Below, one piece after another: positions 17,548 to 25,848 of a stretch of 64,000 nt of DNA. The notes beneath the pieces were generated by a model. The model was not told where the DNA came from, did no database searches, and saw nothing but the letters and a program-made list of their open reading frames with translations. The first letter of the stretch is position 1. Every line of letters begins with the position of its first letter. Origin of the DNA: Novosphingobium indicum (GTDB taxonomy: Bacteria; Pseudomonadota; Alphaproteobacteria; Sphingomonadales; Sphingomonadaceae); NCBI RefSeq assembly GCF_014645195.1, contig NZ_BMLK01000001.1, positions 1 through 64,000 on the forward strand, in the 5' to 3' direction. Both the position numbers and the translations under genes were made by a program.

Positions 17548-17870
17548 GCGTAAACGGAGAGGACTTCTTCGTCCGTTTCGCGCGGAAGGACGTTCTCGTT
17601 GGCAGGCAGCGGTTCGAAGGCATCGGGCGTCATCGCCGTGTTGGAAAGCCCATCGAGCTTGAAGTGGCCGAGACGGCGTTCTTCCTCGCTGCGCCAGTTC
17701 TTGCGCAGGTTGAGCGCGCTCACGAACAGTTCGCCATGCCGGCTGAACATCCGGTGCGGCGCCAGCAGCATTTCTCCTCCGTTGTACTCGGCACAGATGG
17801 TCCGGCGAAGGACGATGGCCTCGATAATCGTACGTTCCTGGGTCACTTGCGTATCACTTGAATTGTGCAT
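17544..17870 (-). CDS. Small conserved hypothetical protein, WYL-like fold
   Basis: A 108-residue protein. Residues 13-75 (IIEAIVLRRTICAEYNGGEMLLAPHRMF, then LFVSALNL and LGHFKLDGLS) follow the WYL-domain pattern: helix, then a YNG turn, PH, a hydrophobic strand and a final basic-hydrophobic strand. It has no DNA-binding domain, unlike WYL regulators. The start ATG is followed by a polar N-terminus, and the tail is acidic. It is convergent with the FAH gene and ends on the same four bases (CTAG). The function is unknown, and a ligand- or nucleic-acid-sensing role would be a guess. Confidence 0.65.
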   Translation of the reverse strand: MHNSSDTQVTQERTIIEAIVLRRTICAEYNGGEMLLAPHRMFSRHGELFVSALNLRKNWRSEEERRLGHFKLDGLSNTAMTPDAFEPLPANENVLPRETDEEVLSVYA

Positions 17871-18038
17871 CGCAGCATATTGCAAAGACCATGGGGGTCC
17901 GGCAACCCGCAAAAAGCCCCGCAGGGGCACCACCAAGCGCTCCAATTTCTGGAACGGGGCGTAGCCAATTCGTCGATGGACCCGTGCGGACCCGGCGCCG
18001 ATAGTGCCACGATCGGGCCAGGGTACGGGGACAGCACA

Positions 18039-19166
18039 ATGCTTCACAGACGACAGCTTATCCGCACCGCGATGGCGGTTCCGCTTGCCTGCGCGCTTCC
18101 GGCATGGGCGCGGGCGGCCGCACCGCCCGCCGATGGAGAGAGCATGGCGCGCTTCATTTCCGGGCTGCCCAAGGCGGAATTCCACGTCCATCTGGAAGGT
18201 ACGCTCGAAGCGGAAATGAAGTTTGCGCTCGCCCAGCGCAACGGCCTGTCGCTGCCATACGCCACGGTCGAGGAGATGAAGCGCAGCTACATCTACCACG
18301 ATCTGCCGAGCTTTCTGAAGATCTACTACGACGGTATGCAGGTGCTGCTGACCGAGCAGGACTTCTACGATCTGGCCTACGGCTACCTCGCCAAGGCGGC
18401 CTCGCAGAACGTGCTTTATGCCGAGATGTTCTTCGACCCGCAGGAACACCTCAAGCGCGGCGTACCGATCGAGGCGGTGATCGGCGGCATCACCCGCGCC
18501 CGCGCGGACGCCGCCAGCACCATCGGCATCGAGTCGCAGCTGATCCTGTGCTTCATGCGCGATCTCAGCGCCGAATCGGCGATGGACGCGCTCGACGCCG
18601 CACTGCCGTACAAGGACAAGCTGATCGGCGTCGGGCTCGATTCGGACGAGAAGGGCAACCCGCCCGAAAAGTTCGCAGACCACTTCGCCAAGGCCCGCGC
18701 GGCGGGACTCCATGTGACGATGCACTGCGACGTCAATCAGGAGGACACGCTCGAGCACATCCGCACCGCGCTGGTCGACCTGCAGGCCGAACGCATCGAC
18801 CACGGCGGCAACATCGTCCAGTCGCCCGAACTGGTGGCGCTGGCCCGGAGCCGCAACATTCCCTTCACCGTCTGCCCGACCTTCTCGGGCAAGGTCATGG
18901 AGAATGGCCAGCCGATCAACGCCCTGCGCGAGATGCTCGACGCCGGCCTGAAGGTCTCGGTGAACTCGGACGATCCGGCCTACATGGGCAGCGAGTACAT
19001 CACCGAAGTGCTGATCCGCGCGCAGAAGGACAGTGCGCTCACGCCCGCCGAACTGGTGCAGATCGAACGCTTCGCTTTCGAGACCGCATGGATTCCGGAA
19101 GAGCAGCGCGACGGTTATCTGGCGAACCTAGAGGCTTATGCGCAGAGCTGGGGCGTAGCGGCTTAG
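18039..19166 (+). CDS. Exported adenosine deaminase family protein
   Basis: A 375-residue TIM-barrel deaminase. HVHLEG (His49, His51, Glu53), His255 in ERIDHG and Asp311-Asp312 in SVNSDDP supply the metal site. Where classical enzymes have HAGE with the catalytic Glu, this one reads HCDVNQED from His229, so the acid is displaced or replaced. The N-terminus (HRRQLIRTAMAVPLACALPAWARA) is a signal peptide with a twin-arginine-like pair, implying a periplasmic enzyme. ATG at 18039 was chosen because the signal peptide starts there. Substrates in this family include adenosine, adenine and N6-substituted purines, and which one applies is open. Confidence 0.85.
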   Translation: MLHRRQLIRTAMAVPLACALPAWARAAAPPADGESMARFISGLPKAEFHVHLEGTLEAEMKFALAQRNGLSLPYATVEEMKRSYIYHDLPSFLKIYYDGMQVLLTEQDFYDLAYGYLAKAASQNVLYAEMFFDPQEHLKRGVPIEAVIGGITRARADAASTIGIESQLILCFMRDLSAESAMDALDAALPYKDKLIGVGLDSDEKGNPPEKFADHFAKARAAGLHVTMHCDVNQEDTLEHIRTALVDLQAERIDHGGNIVQSPELVALARSRNIPFTVCPTFSGKVMENGQPINALREMLDAGLKVSVNSDDPAYMGSEYITEVLIRAQKDSALTPAELVQIERFAFETAWIPEEQRDGYLANLEAYAQSWGVAA

Positions 19167-19172
19167 GTACAT

Positions 19173-19255
19173 CGTCATTGGAGAGCCGAAGGCCCGCGGC
19201 AATCCAGAGCGGCTGAAATCGCGCACTGGATTGCTTCACCGCGCTCGCAATGACG
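19173..19255. repeat. Interspersed inverted repeat, CGTCATTG family, copy 2
   Basis: A diverged copy of the element at 16467. The left arm begins CGTCATTGGAGAGCC and the right arm ends GCTCGCAATGACG, with the internal boxes GCAATCCAGAGC and CTGGATTGC conserved. It fills the gap between the deaminase and the convergent hydrolase, so it may serve as a shared terminator-like hairpin. Confidence 0.75.
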
Positions 19256-19268
19256 AAGCAGAAGAGCC

Positions 19269-20318
19269 CTACTGCCCTTTCATCGCCGCGCACCATTCGC
19301 CGAACAGGTGAATGCGTTCCCACAAGAGCGCGCGGGTACCGGCCATGTTGTGCATGTGGCCCATGCGCGGGCAGACGAAGACATCGACACTCTTGGCCGA
19401 CGCATAGGCGCGCGGCTCGTTATGCGGATCGGGCACCAGATCGCGCACGCCCATGGCCGCCAGCACCGGCACGTCGATCGCCGCCGCTTCGGAAGCCACC
19501 ACGCCCGGCGTCAGCGAGGACCGCGCCGCCCTTTGCGGCGTGCGGTGGGCATACCACGAAGGCAACGCGACATCGGGATCGATCCCGCGCGCAATGCCTT
19601 CGTAGTGCGCCAGATCCTGCTCGACCACTTCTGCGGGCACGTCGTCGTAGTGGAAGCCCCACGCCACGGCTTCCCACGCCGCCTGCTCCTGCGACGCCTG
19701 TGCGCCGGTCAGGGCCGCGGCATTGAGCGGTTCGCGGCATTCCTCCAGCGAGGCATCGCGCGGATACCAGGCGACGACGACCGGCTCACCGCCGGGCGGG
19801 GTGGAGGGATGCGAGTGAATGGCACTGAAACCCAGAACGCCAATGCCGTCGAACCCGCCATGCCGGGCCTGCTGATAGATCAGCAACCCGCCGCCGAGCG
19901 ACTGGCCGATGCCGATCACGCAGGGACGCCCGACCGGAGGATAGCCCGGTTCCAGCACGCCATTGGCCAGCCGCAGCAGGATCTCGGCCTGTGCGGCGTG
20001 GGCAGCGGCAGTGAGCGCACCATAGCCCAGATCCTCGGGGTCGATCCCCGAGGCCGCATCGCAGCCGAGCCAGTCCAGCGCGACGAAGATCCAGCCGCGC
20101 TCGACATGATAGGCAGCCTGCGCCCCGGCCTCTCCTGCGCCCGGCAGCGCGCAGGTATAGTAGCCGCGCGCATAGCTGCTGCTCGGCAGTGCCACGCAGA
20201 CGAGCGGACGTTCGGGCAGTGCCTCCGGCTCGGGCAGCACCACGCTCGCGACGACACGCGCCGGCACGCCCAGTCCCACGGCATCGCCGACATCGATGGA
20301 AAGCTCGATTTGCCTCAA
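19269..20318 (-). CDS. Alpha/beta hydrolase
   Basis: A 349-residue alpha/beta-hydrolase-like protein. The nucleophile elbow GIGQSLGGG has Ser140, and a late Asp (VRDLVPDPH) and His (CPRMGHMHN) could complete the triad. There is no signal peptide. The start is taken as TTG at 20318, preceded by GGGAGAAGGAAG at good spacing, rather than the TTG six codons earlier, which overlaps that site. It is divergent from the AraC-type regulator. Ester or C-C hydrolysis in the surrounding catabolic module is likely, and the substrate is unknown. Confidence 0.75.
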   Translation of the reverse strand: MRQIELSIDVGDAVGLGVPARVVASVVLPEPEALPERPLVCVALPSSSYARGYYTCALPGAGEAGAQAAYHVERGWIFVALDWLGCDAASGIDPEDLGYGALTAAAHAAQAEILLRLANGVLEPGYPPVGRPCVIGIGQSLGGGLLIYQQARHGGFDGIGVLGFSAIHSHPSTPPGGEPVVVAWYPRDASLEECREPLNAAALTGAQASQEQAAWEAVAWGFHYDDVPAEVVEQDLAHYEGIARGIDPDVALPSWYAHRTPQRAARSSLTPGVVASEAAAIDVPVLAAMGVRDLVPDPHNEPRAYASAKSVDVFVCPRMGHMHNMAGTRALLWERIHLFGEWCAAMKGQ

Positions 20319-20335
20319 TGGTCTTCCTTCTCCCA

Positions 20336-20349
20336 ATCAAGCGCTTGAT
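20336..20349. promoter_or_regulatory. Perfect 14-bp palindrome between hydrolase and AraC gene
   Basis: ATCAAGCGCTTGAT is a perfect palindrome centred in the 112-base gap between the leftward hydrolase and the rightward AraC-type regulator. It starts 18 bases upstream of the hydrolase TTG. It is short and symmetrical, as expected for a dimeric repressor operator. AraC proteins usually prefer direct repeats, so another regulator may bind here. This is inferred from position and symmetry only. Confidence 0.4.
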
Positions 20350-20430
20350 GCGTGGATTGACGGCCCCGGGCAATATCATATTGTCAGCCGGGCATGACCG
20401 ATCGTCCAGAGGATCGGCAAGACGGGAGAA

Positions 20431-21504
20431 ATGGACACCGTGCCGGGCAAGCCAGCAAAACCGGTTTCGCGCAGCCTGTCCGACCTGCTGGGCGACGTGC
20501 GCCTGTCGGGCAGGACGTGGACCTACGGCGACTTCACCGGACAAGCGGGATGCGCAGTGTCGCCGGGCGATGCCGTGTTCGTGCATGCGGTGATCCATGG
20601 CAGCCTTCGCCTCGCCTGCACCGGCGGCGCCATGGCCGAGCTGGGCCCGGGCGATGTCGCCATGGTGCTTTCCGGCGAAGCCCATGCCCTGCGCACCACG
20701 GCCGGTGCCACGGCCCAGCCGCACGAGGGCCTGCGCCACGACCGGGACTGCGACATCCCGCCCGCCGCGGCCTTCGGCGATGGCGCGCGGGTGACTGCAC
20801 GCGTGCTCAGCGCGCGGCTTCATGCCCAGTGGCCGGGCGAAGTCTCGCGCGCGGCCCTGCCCTCGCTGCTGCGGACGGGAAACGGCGTGCTGCAATCCGA
20901 TGCCCTGCCGCTCGCCGGCATGGGCGCCGGATCGAGCGCTCTGCTCACCCGGATTGCCGAAACGCTGCTGATTGCCGCCCTGCGTGCCGATCCGGCCTGC
21001 CGCCGCATTCTGTCCGCCGAGACCCGCGATCCCATCGAGGACGCGCTGCAACTGATCGCTGCGGGCCCCGCCCAGCCCTGGACCGTCGAATCGCTCGCCC
21101 GCGCCGTCGGCATGGGCCGCTCGAACTTCGCCGCGCACTTCACGCAGGCGGTGGGCAAGGCGCCGATGGAGATCGTGGCCGAGCGCCGCATGGAACATGC
21201 CGCCACGCTGCTGCGGCAGGGCCGGATGAAGATCGCCGAGATCAGCGAACTCGCCGGCTACGGATCGGAAGCCGCCTTCAGCCGCCGTTTCAGCCGCCAT
21301 TTCGGCATGACCCCAAGCCAGATGCGCGAGGAGGCCCGTGCCGCCCGGCAGGAGGAGGAGGTACCGACCCCGCGCTTCCGCGCGCTGCTGGCCGGCGCCC
21401 GCAACCGCAGTGCCCGCGCGACCGAAGACGAATCGCAGCCGCTGGTCAGCCCGGCTCCGATCGTGCCCGGCAGGGTCTTTTTCACGCAGGGCCGGCGCGA
21501 CTGA
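20431..21504 (+). CDS. AraC family transcriptional regulator
   Basis: A 357-residue activator-type protein. The N-terminal half (residues 1-190) is a cupin-like ligand-binding domain of the AraC_binding/cupin_6 type (PGDVAMVLSGEAHALR). Residues about 205-305 hold the paired helix-turn-helix (WTVESLARAVGMGRSNFAAHF, then MKIAEISELAGYGSEAAFSRRFSRHFGMTPSQMR). A basic, probably disordered tail follows. The ATG has GGGAGAA almost touching it, which is unusually close spacing. It lies just upstream of the amidohydrolase-SDR-LLM-esterase-SDR set, which it probably controls. Confidence 0.85.
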   Translation: MDTVPGKPAKPVSRSLSDLLGDVRLSGRTWTYGDFTGQAGCAVSPGDAVFVHAVIHGSLRLACTGGAMAELGPGDVAMVLSGEAHALRTTAGATAQPHEGLRHDRDCDIPPAAAFGDGARVTARVLSARLHAQWPGEVSRAALPSLLRTGNGVLQSDALPLAGMGAGSSALLTRIAETLLIAALRADPACRRILSAETRDPIEDALQLIAAGPAQPWTVESLARAVGMGRSNFAAHFTQAVGKAPMEIVAERRMEHAATLLRQGRMKIAEISELAGYGSEAAFSRRFSRHFGMTPSQMREEARAARQEEEVPTPRFRALLAGARNRSARATEDESQPLVSPAPIVPGRVFFTQGRRD

Positions 21505-21625
21505 TCCCGTCGCCGGATTCCGCCAGTGTGGACGATCGAGCAAGGCAGGTGGAGACGCGGGGCTTCTCTTTGCCCGACGTCTGCGCGACCAATCCTCCCA
21601 AGAAACCAATACGGGAGAAGACACA

Positions 21626-22825
21626 ATGGCAACTGCCAGCCTGGACCGGCCCGGCGCGAAGACCGGCTACAAGGTCATCGACGCCGATACCCACCTGACC
21701 GAACCGCACAACATGTGGACGAGCCGTGCCCCGGCCTCGATCCGTGACCGCGTGCCGCAGGTGAAGATGCTCGACGGCCAGCGCTGCTGGGTGATTGACG
21801 GCGACAAGTCGATCGGCACCGGCGCGCACCCCAACAGCGCGATCCTGAAGGACGGCGGCAAGGTGCGCGTGCTGGACGATTTCCTCAAGCTGCAGTTCGA
21901 GGACGTCCACACCGGCTCCTCCTCGCTCAAGGAGCGGCTGCAGGTGATGGATGAGACCGGCATCTACGCCCAGATCGTCTATCCCAACATCCTCGGATTC
22001 GGCGGCCAGGCCGCCGCCAAGGTCGATGCCGACCTGCGCCTCGCCTGCGTGAAGATCTACAACGATGCCGTAGCCGAGATGCAGGCCGATTCGAACGGCC
22101 GGTTCTTCCCGATGGCGCTGCTGCCCTGGTGGGACGTGAACCTCGCCATCAAGGAAACCGAGCGCTGCGCGGCGATGGGCCTGCGCGGGATCAACATCAA
22201 TTCCGACCCGCACCTCGTCGATCTGGGCGGGGAACGCCTGCCCGACCTCGCCCATGAGCACTGGTATCCCCTGTGGGAAGTCTGCGAGGACATGGGCATG
22301 CCGATCAATTTCCACATCGGCGCATCGGAAACCTCGATCGACTGGATGGGACAGCAGGGCTGGCCCTCGCTGACGCGCGATCTGCGCTCGGGCATCTCCG
22401 GCGCGATGCTGTTCTTCAACAACGGCAAGGTTGTCGCCAACCTGATCTACTCGGGTCTGCTCGACCGGTTCCGCAACCTCAAGTTCGTCTCTGTCGAAAG
22501 CGGGATCGGCTGGGTACCCTTCATGATGGAAGCGCTCGACTACCAGCTCGTCGAGATCGCCGAAGGGCGCAGCTTCGAGAAGAAGCCCAGCGAGTACTTC
22601 CGGAGCAATTTCTACGCCTGCTTCTGGTTCGAACAGGGCCAGGCCGCAGCCGACATGATGCGCAAGGTCGGCATCGACAACGTGCTGTTCGAAACCGACT
22701 TCCCGCACCCGACCGGGCTCTATCCGATCGACAACCTCGAGACGCGCTACGGCGACCTGACGCACGAGGAAAAGACCAAGGTGCTCGGCGGTAACGCCGC
22801 GAAACTCTACCGCATCGACATCTAA
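21626..22825 (+). CDS. Amidohydrolase family protein (amidohydrolase 2 type)
   Basis: A 399-residue TIM-barrel metal hydrolase or decarboxylase (PF04909). The metal site begins with Asp19-Ala-Asp21-Thr-His23 (DADTHLTEP), continues with the His of NFHIGASE, and ends with FETDFPHPT. Members of this group include ACMSD-type decarboxylases and C-C hydrolases of aromatic and alicyclic catabolism. The ATG follows GGGAGAAG. It is the first structural gene behind the AraC regulator, with the SDR 41 bases downstream. The family is firm. Whether it is a hydrolase or a decarboxylase cannot be decided here. Confidence 0.85.
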   Translation: MATASLDRPGAKTGYKVIDADTHLTEPHNMWTSRAPASIRDRVPQVKMLDGQRCWVIDGDKSIGTGAHPNSAILKDGGKVRVLDDFLKLQFEDVHTGSSSLKERLQVMDETGIYAQIVYPNILGFGGQAAAKVDADLRLACVKIYNDAVAEMQADSNGRFFPMALLPWWDVNLAIKETERCAAMGLRGININSDPHLVDLGGERLPDLAHEHWYPLWEVCEDMGMPINFHIGASETSIDWMGQQGWPSLTRDLRSGISGAMLFFNNGKVVANLIYSGLLDRFRNLKFVSVESGIGWVPFMMEALDYQLVEIAEGRSFEKKPSEYFRSNFYACFWFEQGQAAADMMRKVGIDNVLFETDFPHPTGLYPIDNLETRYGDLTHEEKTKVLGGNAAKLYRIDI

Positions 22826-22866
22826 CCAGCAGCCCGCGGCAACAGCGGGCAAAGGGAGAGGATACC

Positions 22867-23685
22867 ATGACACTCGCCATCGACCTGACCGGTCGAACCA
22901 TACTTGTGTGCGGAGTCGCCAAGGGCGGCATCGGCGGGGCGACCTGCCGGCAGCTGGCCAAGGCCGGCGCCACGATCATCGCGCTCGACAAGGACGAAGC
23001 GCTGATCGCGCCGATTGTCGCGGACGTCGAAGCGCTCGGCGGGACGATCCACCCGATGGTGGTGGACCTGATGGACAAGGCCGCCTGCGAAACCGTGGTC
23101 GCGCAGATCTTCGACAAGTTCGGCGCGCTCGACGGCATCGCCAATGTCGCCGGCGGCACGCGCGAAGGCGAATGGATGCCGCTCGACGAGACGCCGACCG
23201 ACAGCTTCTGGCAGACGTTCCAGCTCAATCTCGGCTATATCTTCACACTGTGCCGCGACGCGGCCAAGACGTGGATCGAGCGCGAGGAACGCGGGGCCAT
23301 CGTCAATGTCTCGTCGGTCTCCTCGCTCACCTCGGCGCCCTGGCACGGCCCTTACGGTGCAGCGAAATCGGGCATCACCGCCCTGACCCGAACAATGGCC
23401 AACGAGTGGCATGAGTTCGGCATCCGCGCCAATTCGGTGCTTCCCGGTGCGGTAGCGACCGAGCGGGTGATGACCCGCGTCGTTTCCGAAAACGTGGTGC
23501 AAGGCAGCGAGCAGAACTTCGCCATGCCCGAGGAACTGGCTAACGCGATCGTCTTCCTGCTTTCCGATCTTGCGAGCGGAATTTCCGGCCAGAGCCTGAC
23601 CGTGGACCGCTCGCTCTCCACCAAGTTCTGCGCCGGCGCCCGCAAGAGCCGCCGGGAACTCGCCAAGGAAAAACAGGAGGCCTGA
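22867..23685 (+). CDS. SDR family oxidoreductase
   Basis: A 272-residue classical SDR. The Gly-rich loop is VCGVAKGGIG (residues 14-23), an unusual form with Ala-Lys-Gly in the middle. Asp41 (ALDKDE) suggests NAD. NVAGG, the Ser near 149-153 and YGAAK at 163-167 complete the active site. GGGAGAGG precedes the ATG. It is tightly placed after the amidohydrolase and 4 bases before the luciferase-like gene. It likely oxidises a hydroxy intermediate in that module. Confidence 0.86.
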   Translation: MTLAIDLTGRTILVCGVAKGGIGGATCRQLAKAGATIIALDKDEALIAPIVADVEALGGTIHPMVVDLMDKAACETVVAQIFDKFGALDGIANVAGGTREGEWMPLDETPTDSFWQTFQLNLGYIFTLCRDAAKTWIEREERGAIVNVSSVSSLTSAPWHGPYGAAKSGITALTRTMANEWHEFGIRANSVLPGAVATERVMTRVVSENVVQGSEQNFAMPEELANAIVFLLSDLASGISGQSLTVDRSLSTKFCAGARKSRRELAKEKQEA

Positions 23686-23689
23686 CAGC

Positions 23690-24853
23690 ATGGAACTCGG
23701 ACTTCTCTACGAATTCGAAGCCCCCAAGCCATGGGCCGGCGACCACCCCTGGGGCCAGCGCACGATGGAGCGGCAAGCCTACAAGAACTGCATCGAGCAG
23801 ATTTCCCTGGCCGACAAGAAGGGCTTTCACACCGCCTGGCTAGTCGAGCACCATTTCCGCGAAGGGCGCAGCCACATGCCCTGCAACGACGTGGTGCTGG
23901 GCGCGCTGTCGCAGATCACCGAGAACATCCGGCTCGGCTTCGGCGTCACGCTGATGCCGCACGAGTTCATCCATCCCGTGCGCGTGGCCGAAAAGGTCGC
24001 GACGGTGGACCTGCTCAGCCGGGGGCGCGCCGAATGGGGCATGGGCCGTTCCACCCCGATGGAACAGATTGCCTTCGGCGTCGATGCCGCCGAATCGAAG
24101 AAAAAGATGCTGGCGGCATGCAAGACTGTTTCCGGGATGTGGGCCGAGGAATACTACGAGGAGGATTCGGAGTACCTGCAGTTCCCCAAGCGGATGGTGA
24201 CGCCCAAGCCCTATCAGTTCCCGCATCCGCCATGCTGGATGGCGGCCAGCTCCGAAGAGACGATCCGCATGGCCGGGCAGAACGGTCTCGGGCTGCTGTG
24301 CTTCTCGATCATGCAGCCGCTCGAAAAGCTGGCGGGCCTGATCGACATCTACCGCGAGGAACAGAAGAACGCGGTGCCGGTGAGCCACGTCCATACCAAC
24401 AAGGTGGGCGTCTACACGCTGGTCCACTGCACCGAGAGCCGCGACAAGTTCGAAACCAACCGCGTGTGGGATTCGATGTGGTGGTGGTACCGCGAAAGCG
24501 CGGCTTTCATTCTCAAATGGGAAATGGCGCATTTGCCCAAGGAGGCCCAGGACAAGGCCTTCCCCCTGCTCAAGAAGCAGGCCGACGGCGATTTCGACAT
24601 CCATTCCTTCGATGATCAGGACATGGTCATCATCGGTACGCCCGAGGAATGCCTGAGGAAGTTCCTCAAGTACGAGGAGGCCGGGATCGACCAGGTGCTG
24701 TGCTACGTGAACTTCGGCTATTTGCCGCAAGAGGCAGTGCTGGAATCGATCACCCTGCTGGGCGATTACGTGATCCCCGAGCTGAAGGCGATGGGCGCCA
24801 AGCGCACCGCGCGCAATCTCGAGGACTCGATCGCGCTGCAGGCCGCCGAATGA
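23690..24853 (+). CDS. LLM class flavin-dependent oxidoreductase
   Basis: A 387-residue bacterial luciferase-like monooxygenase (PF00296). The motif VDLLSRGRAEWGMGRS at 106-121 is the family signature, and WLVEHHF (50-56) matches the conserved His pair near the flavin. It is longer than the other luciferase-like protein at 2377-3378 and clearly a different subgroup. It starts 4 bases after the SDR stop, and its stop overlaps the start of the esterase gene (ATGA). It probably performs an oxygenation such as Baeyer-Villiger or C-H hydroxylation with a reduced flavin supplied elsewhere. Confidence 0.87.
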   Translation: MELGLLYEFEAPKPWAGDHPWGQRTMERQAYKNCIEQISLADKKGFHTAWLVEHHFREGRSHMPCNDVVLGALSQITENIRLGFGVTLMPHEFIHPVRVAEKVATVDLLSRGRAEWGMGRSTPMEQIAFGVDAAESKKKMLAACKTVSGMWAEEYYEEDSEYLQFPKRMVTPKPYQFPHPPCWMAASSEETIRMAGQNGLGLLCFSIMQPLEKLAGLIDIYREEQKNAVPVSHVHTNKVGVYTLVHCTESRDKFETNRVWDSMWWWYRESAAFILKWEMAHLPKEAQDKAFPLLKKQADGDFDIHSFDDQDMVIIGTPEECLRKFLKYEEAGIDQVLCYVNFGYLPQEAVLESITLLGDYVIPELKAMGAKRTARNLEDSIALQAAE

Positions 24854-25761
24854 CGCCGCAAGCCGGGATCGCGCTTCCTCCGGAGCGCCCCGGCTACCCT
24901 GCCCCGCCGGATCTGGCCAAACGACGGGCGCAGATGGCGGCCGGTATCACCGCCGGTGCATTCGCAACGAAGGCACCGGCGCTGGAAACCGAAATGGCGG
25001 GCCTGCGCACGCTGCGCTTCGATGCGCCGGGCACACCGCGCGGCTACATGCTGCAACTGCACGGCGGCGGTTTCCGCATCGGGCGTCCCGAATTCGAGGG
25101 GCCGTTCTCCGAAGCCCTCGCCGCGCGATGCGGCGTGACCATCGTCGTGCCGCAATACCGTCTGGCACCCGAAGGACCGTTTCCTGCCGGCCTCAACGAT
25201 GCGCTCGCGGCACTGCAGGCCTTGCACGCCGAAGCCGGCGATGTGCCTCTGATCGTCTCGGGCGATTCCGCCGGGGCCGGTCTGGCCGCCAGCATCGGGC
25301 TCTTGGCCGCTGCCGGAAAGGCGCCGCCGATAGACGCCGTCGTCATGCTATCACCCTGGCTCGATCTCACCGTCACGGCGGCAAGCTACGCCAGCAACGC
25401 CGCTACCGATCCGCTGTTCGGCACGGAATCGGCACAAGTGGCGGCCGACCTCTATCTTCAAGGCTTCGATCCAAACCACCCACTGGCCTCGCCGGTTCAC
25501 TGCAACGACGCCGACCTTGCGGGCTTTGCGCCCAGCCTGATCAGCGTCGGAACCGGCGAGGTTCTTTTGGACGATGCCCTGCGCTTCCATTCCCGGCTGG
25601 AAGCGGCCGGCCGATCCTGCCGCCTCGTTCCCATCGACGGCATGGAACACGTCGCGGTCGTGCGCGGCTTCGACTTGCCGGGAGCGCGGGAGACCTTCGC
25701 GGCCGTGGCCGATTTCGCGGACGGGATTCTGGCCGGCTCATTCCGCCGAGGCGAAGACTGA
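24850..25761 (+). CDS. Alpha/beta hydrolase of the hormone-sensitive-lipase (acetyl-hydrolase) type
   Basis: A 303-residue esterase of family IV (PF07859). The oxyanion motif HGGG is at 71-74, the nucleophile motif GDSAG at 138-142 (Ser140), and the late GMEHVAVV gives the His. The ATG overlaps the upstream stop as ATGA, so it is translationally coupled to the luciferase-like monooxygenase. An esterase immediately after a Baeyer-Villiger-capable enzyme fits hydrolysis of the ester or lactone it makes. This is inference from order and coupling. Confidence 0.85.
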   Translation: MTPQAGIALPPERPGYPAPPDLAKRRAQMAAGITAGAFATKAPALETEMAGLRTLRFDAPGTPRGYMLQLHGGGFRIGRPEFEGPFSEALAARCGVTIVVPQYRLAPEGPFPAGLNDALAALQALHAEAGDVPLIVSGDSAGAGLAASIGLLAAAGKAPPIDAVVMLSPWLDLTVTAASYASNAATDPLFGTESAQVAADLYLQGFDPNHPLASPVHCNDADLAGFAPSLISVGTGEVLLDDALRFHSRLEAAGRSCRLVPIDGMEHVAVVRGFDLPGARETFAAVADFADGILAGSFRRGED

Positions 25762-25848
25762 ACATGCGTTCAAATTTCCGGCTTTCTCGCCGCCGCTTTG
25801 TGCCCTAGCCCTAGGCTATTCAAAGCAAACGATCGGGAGAGAAGTACA

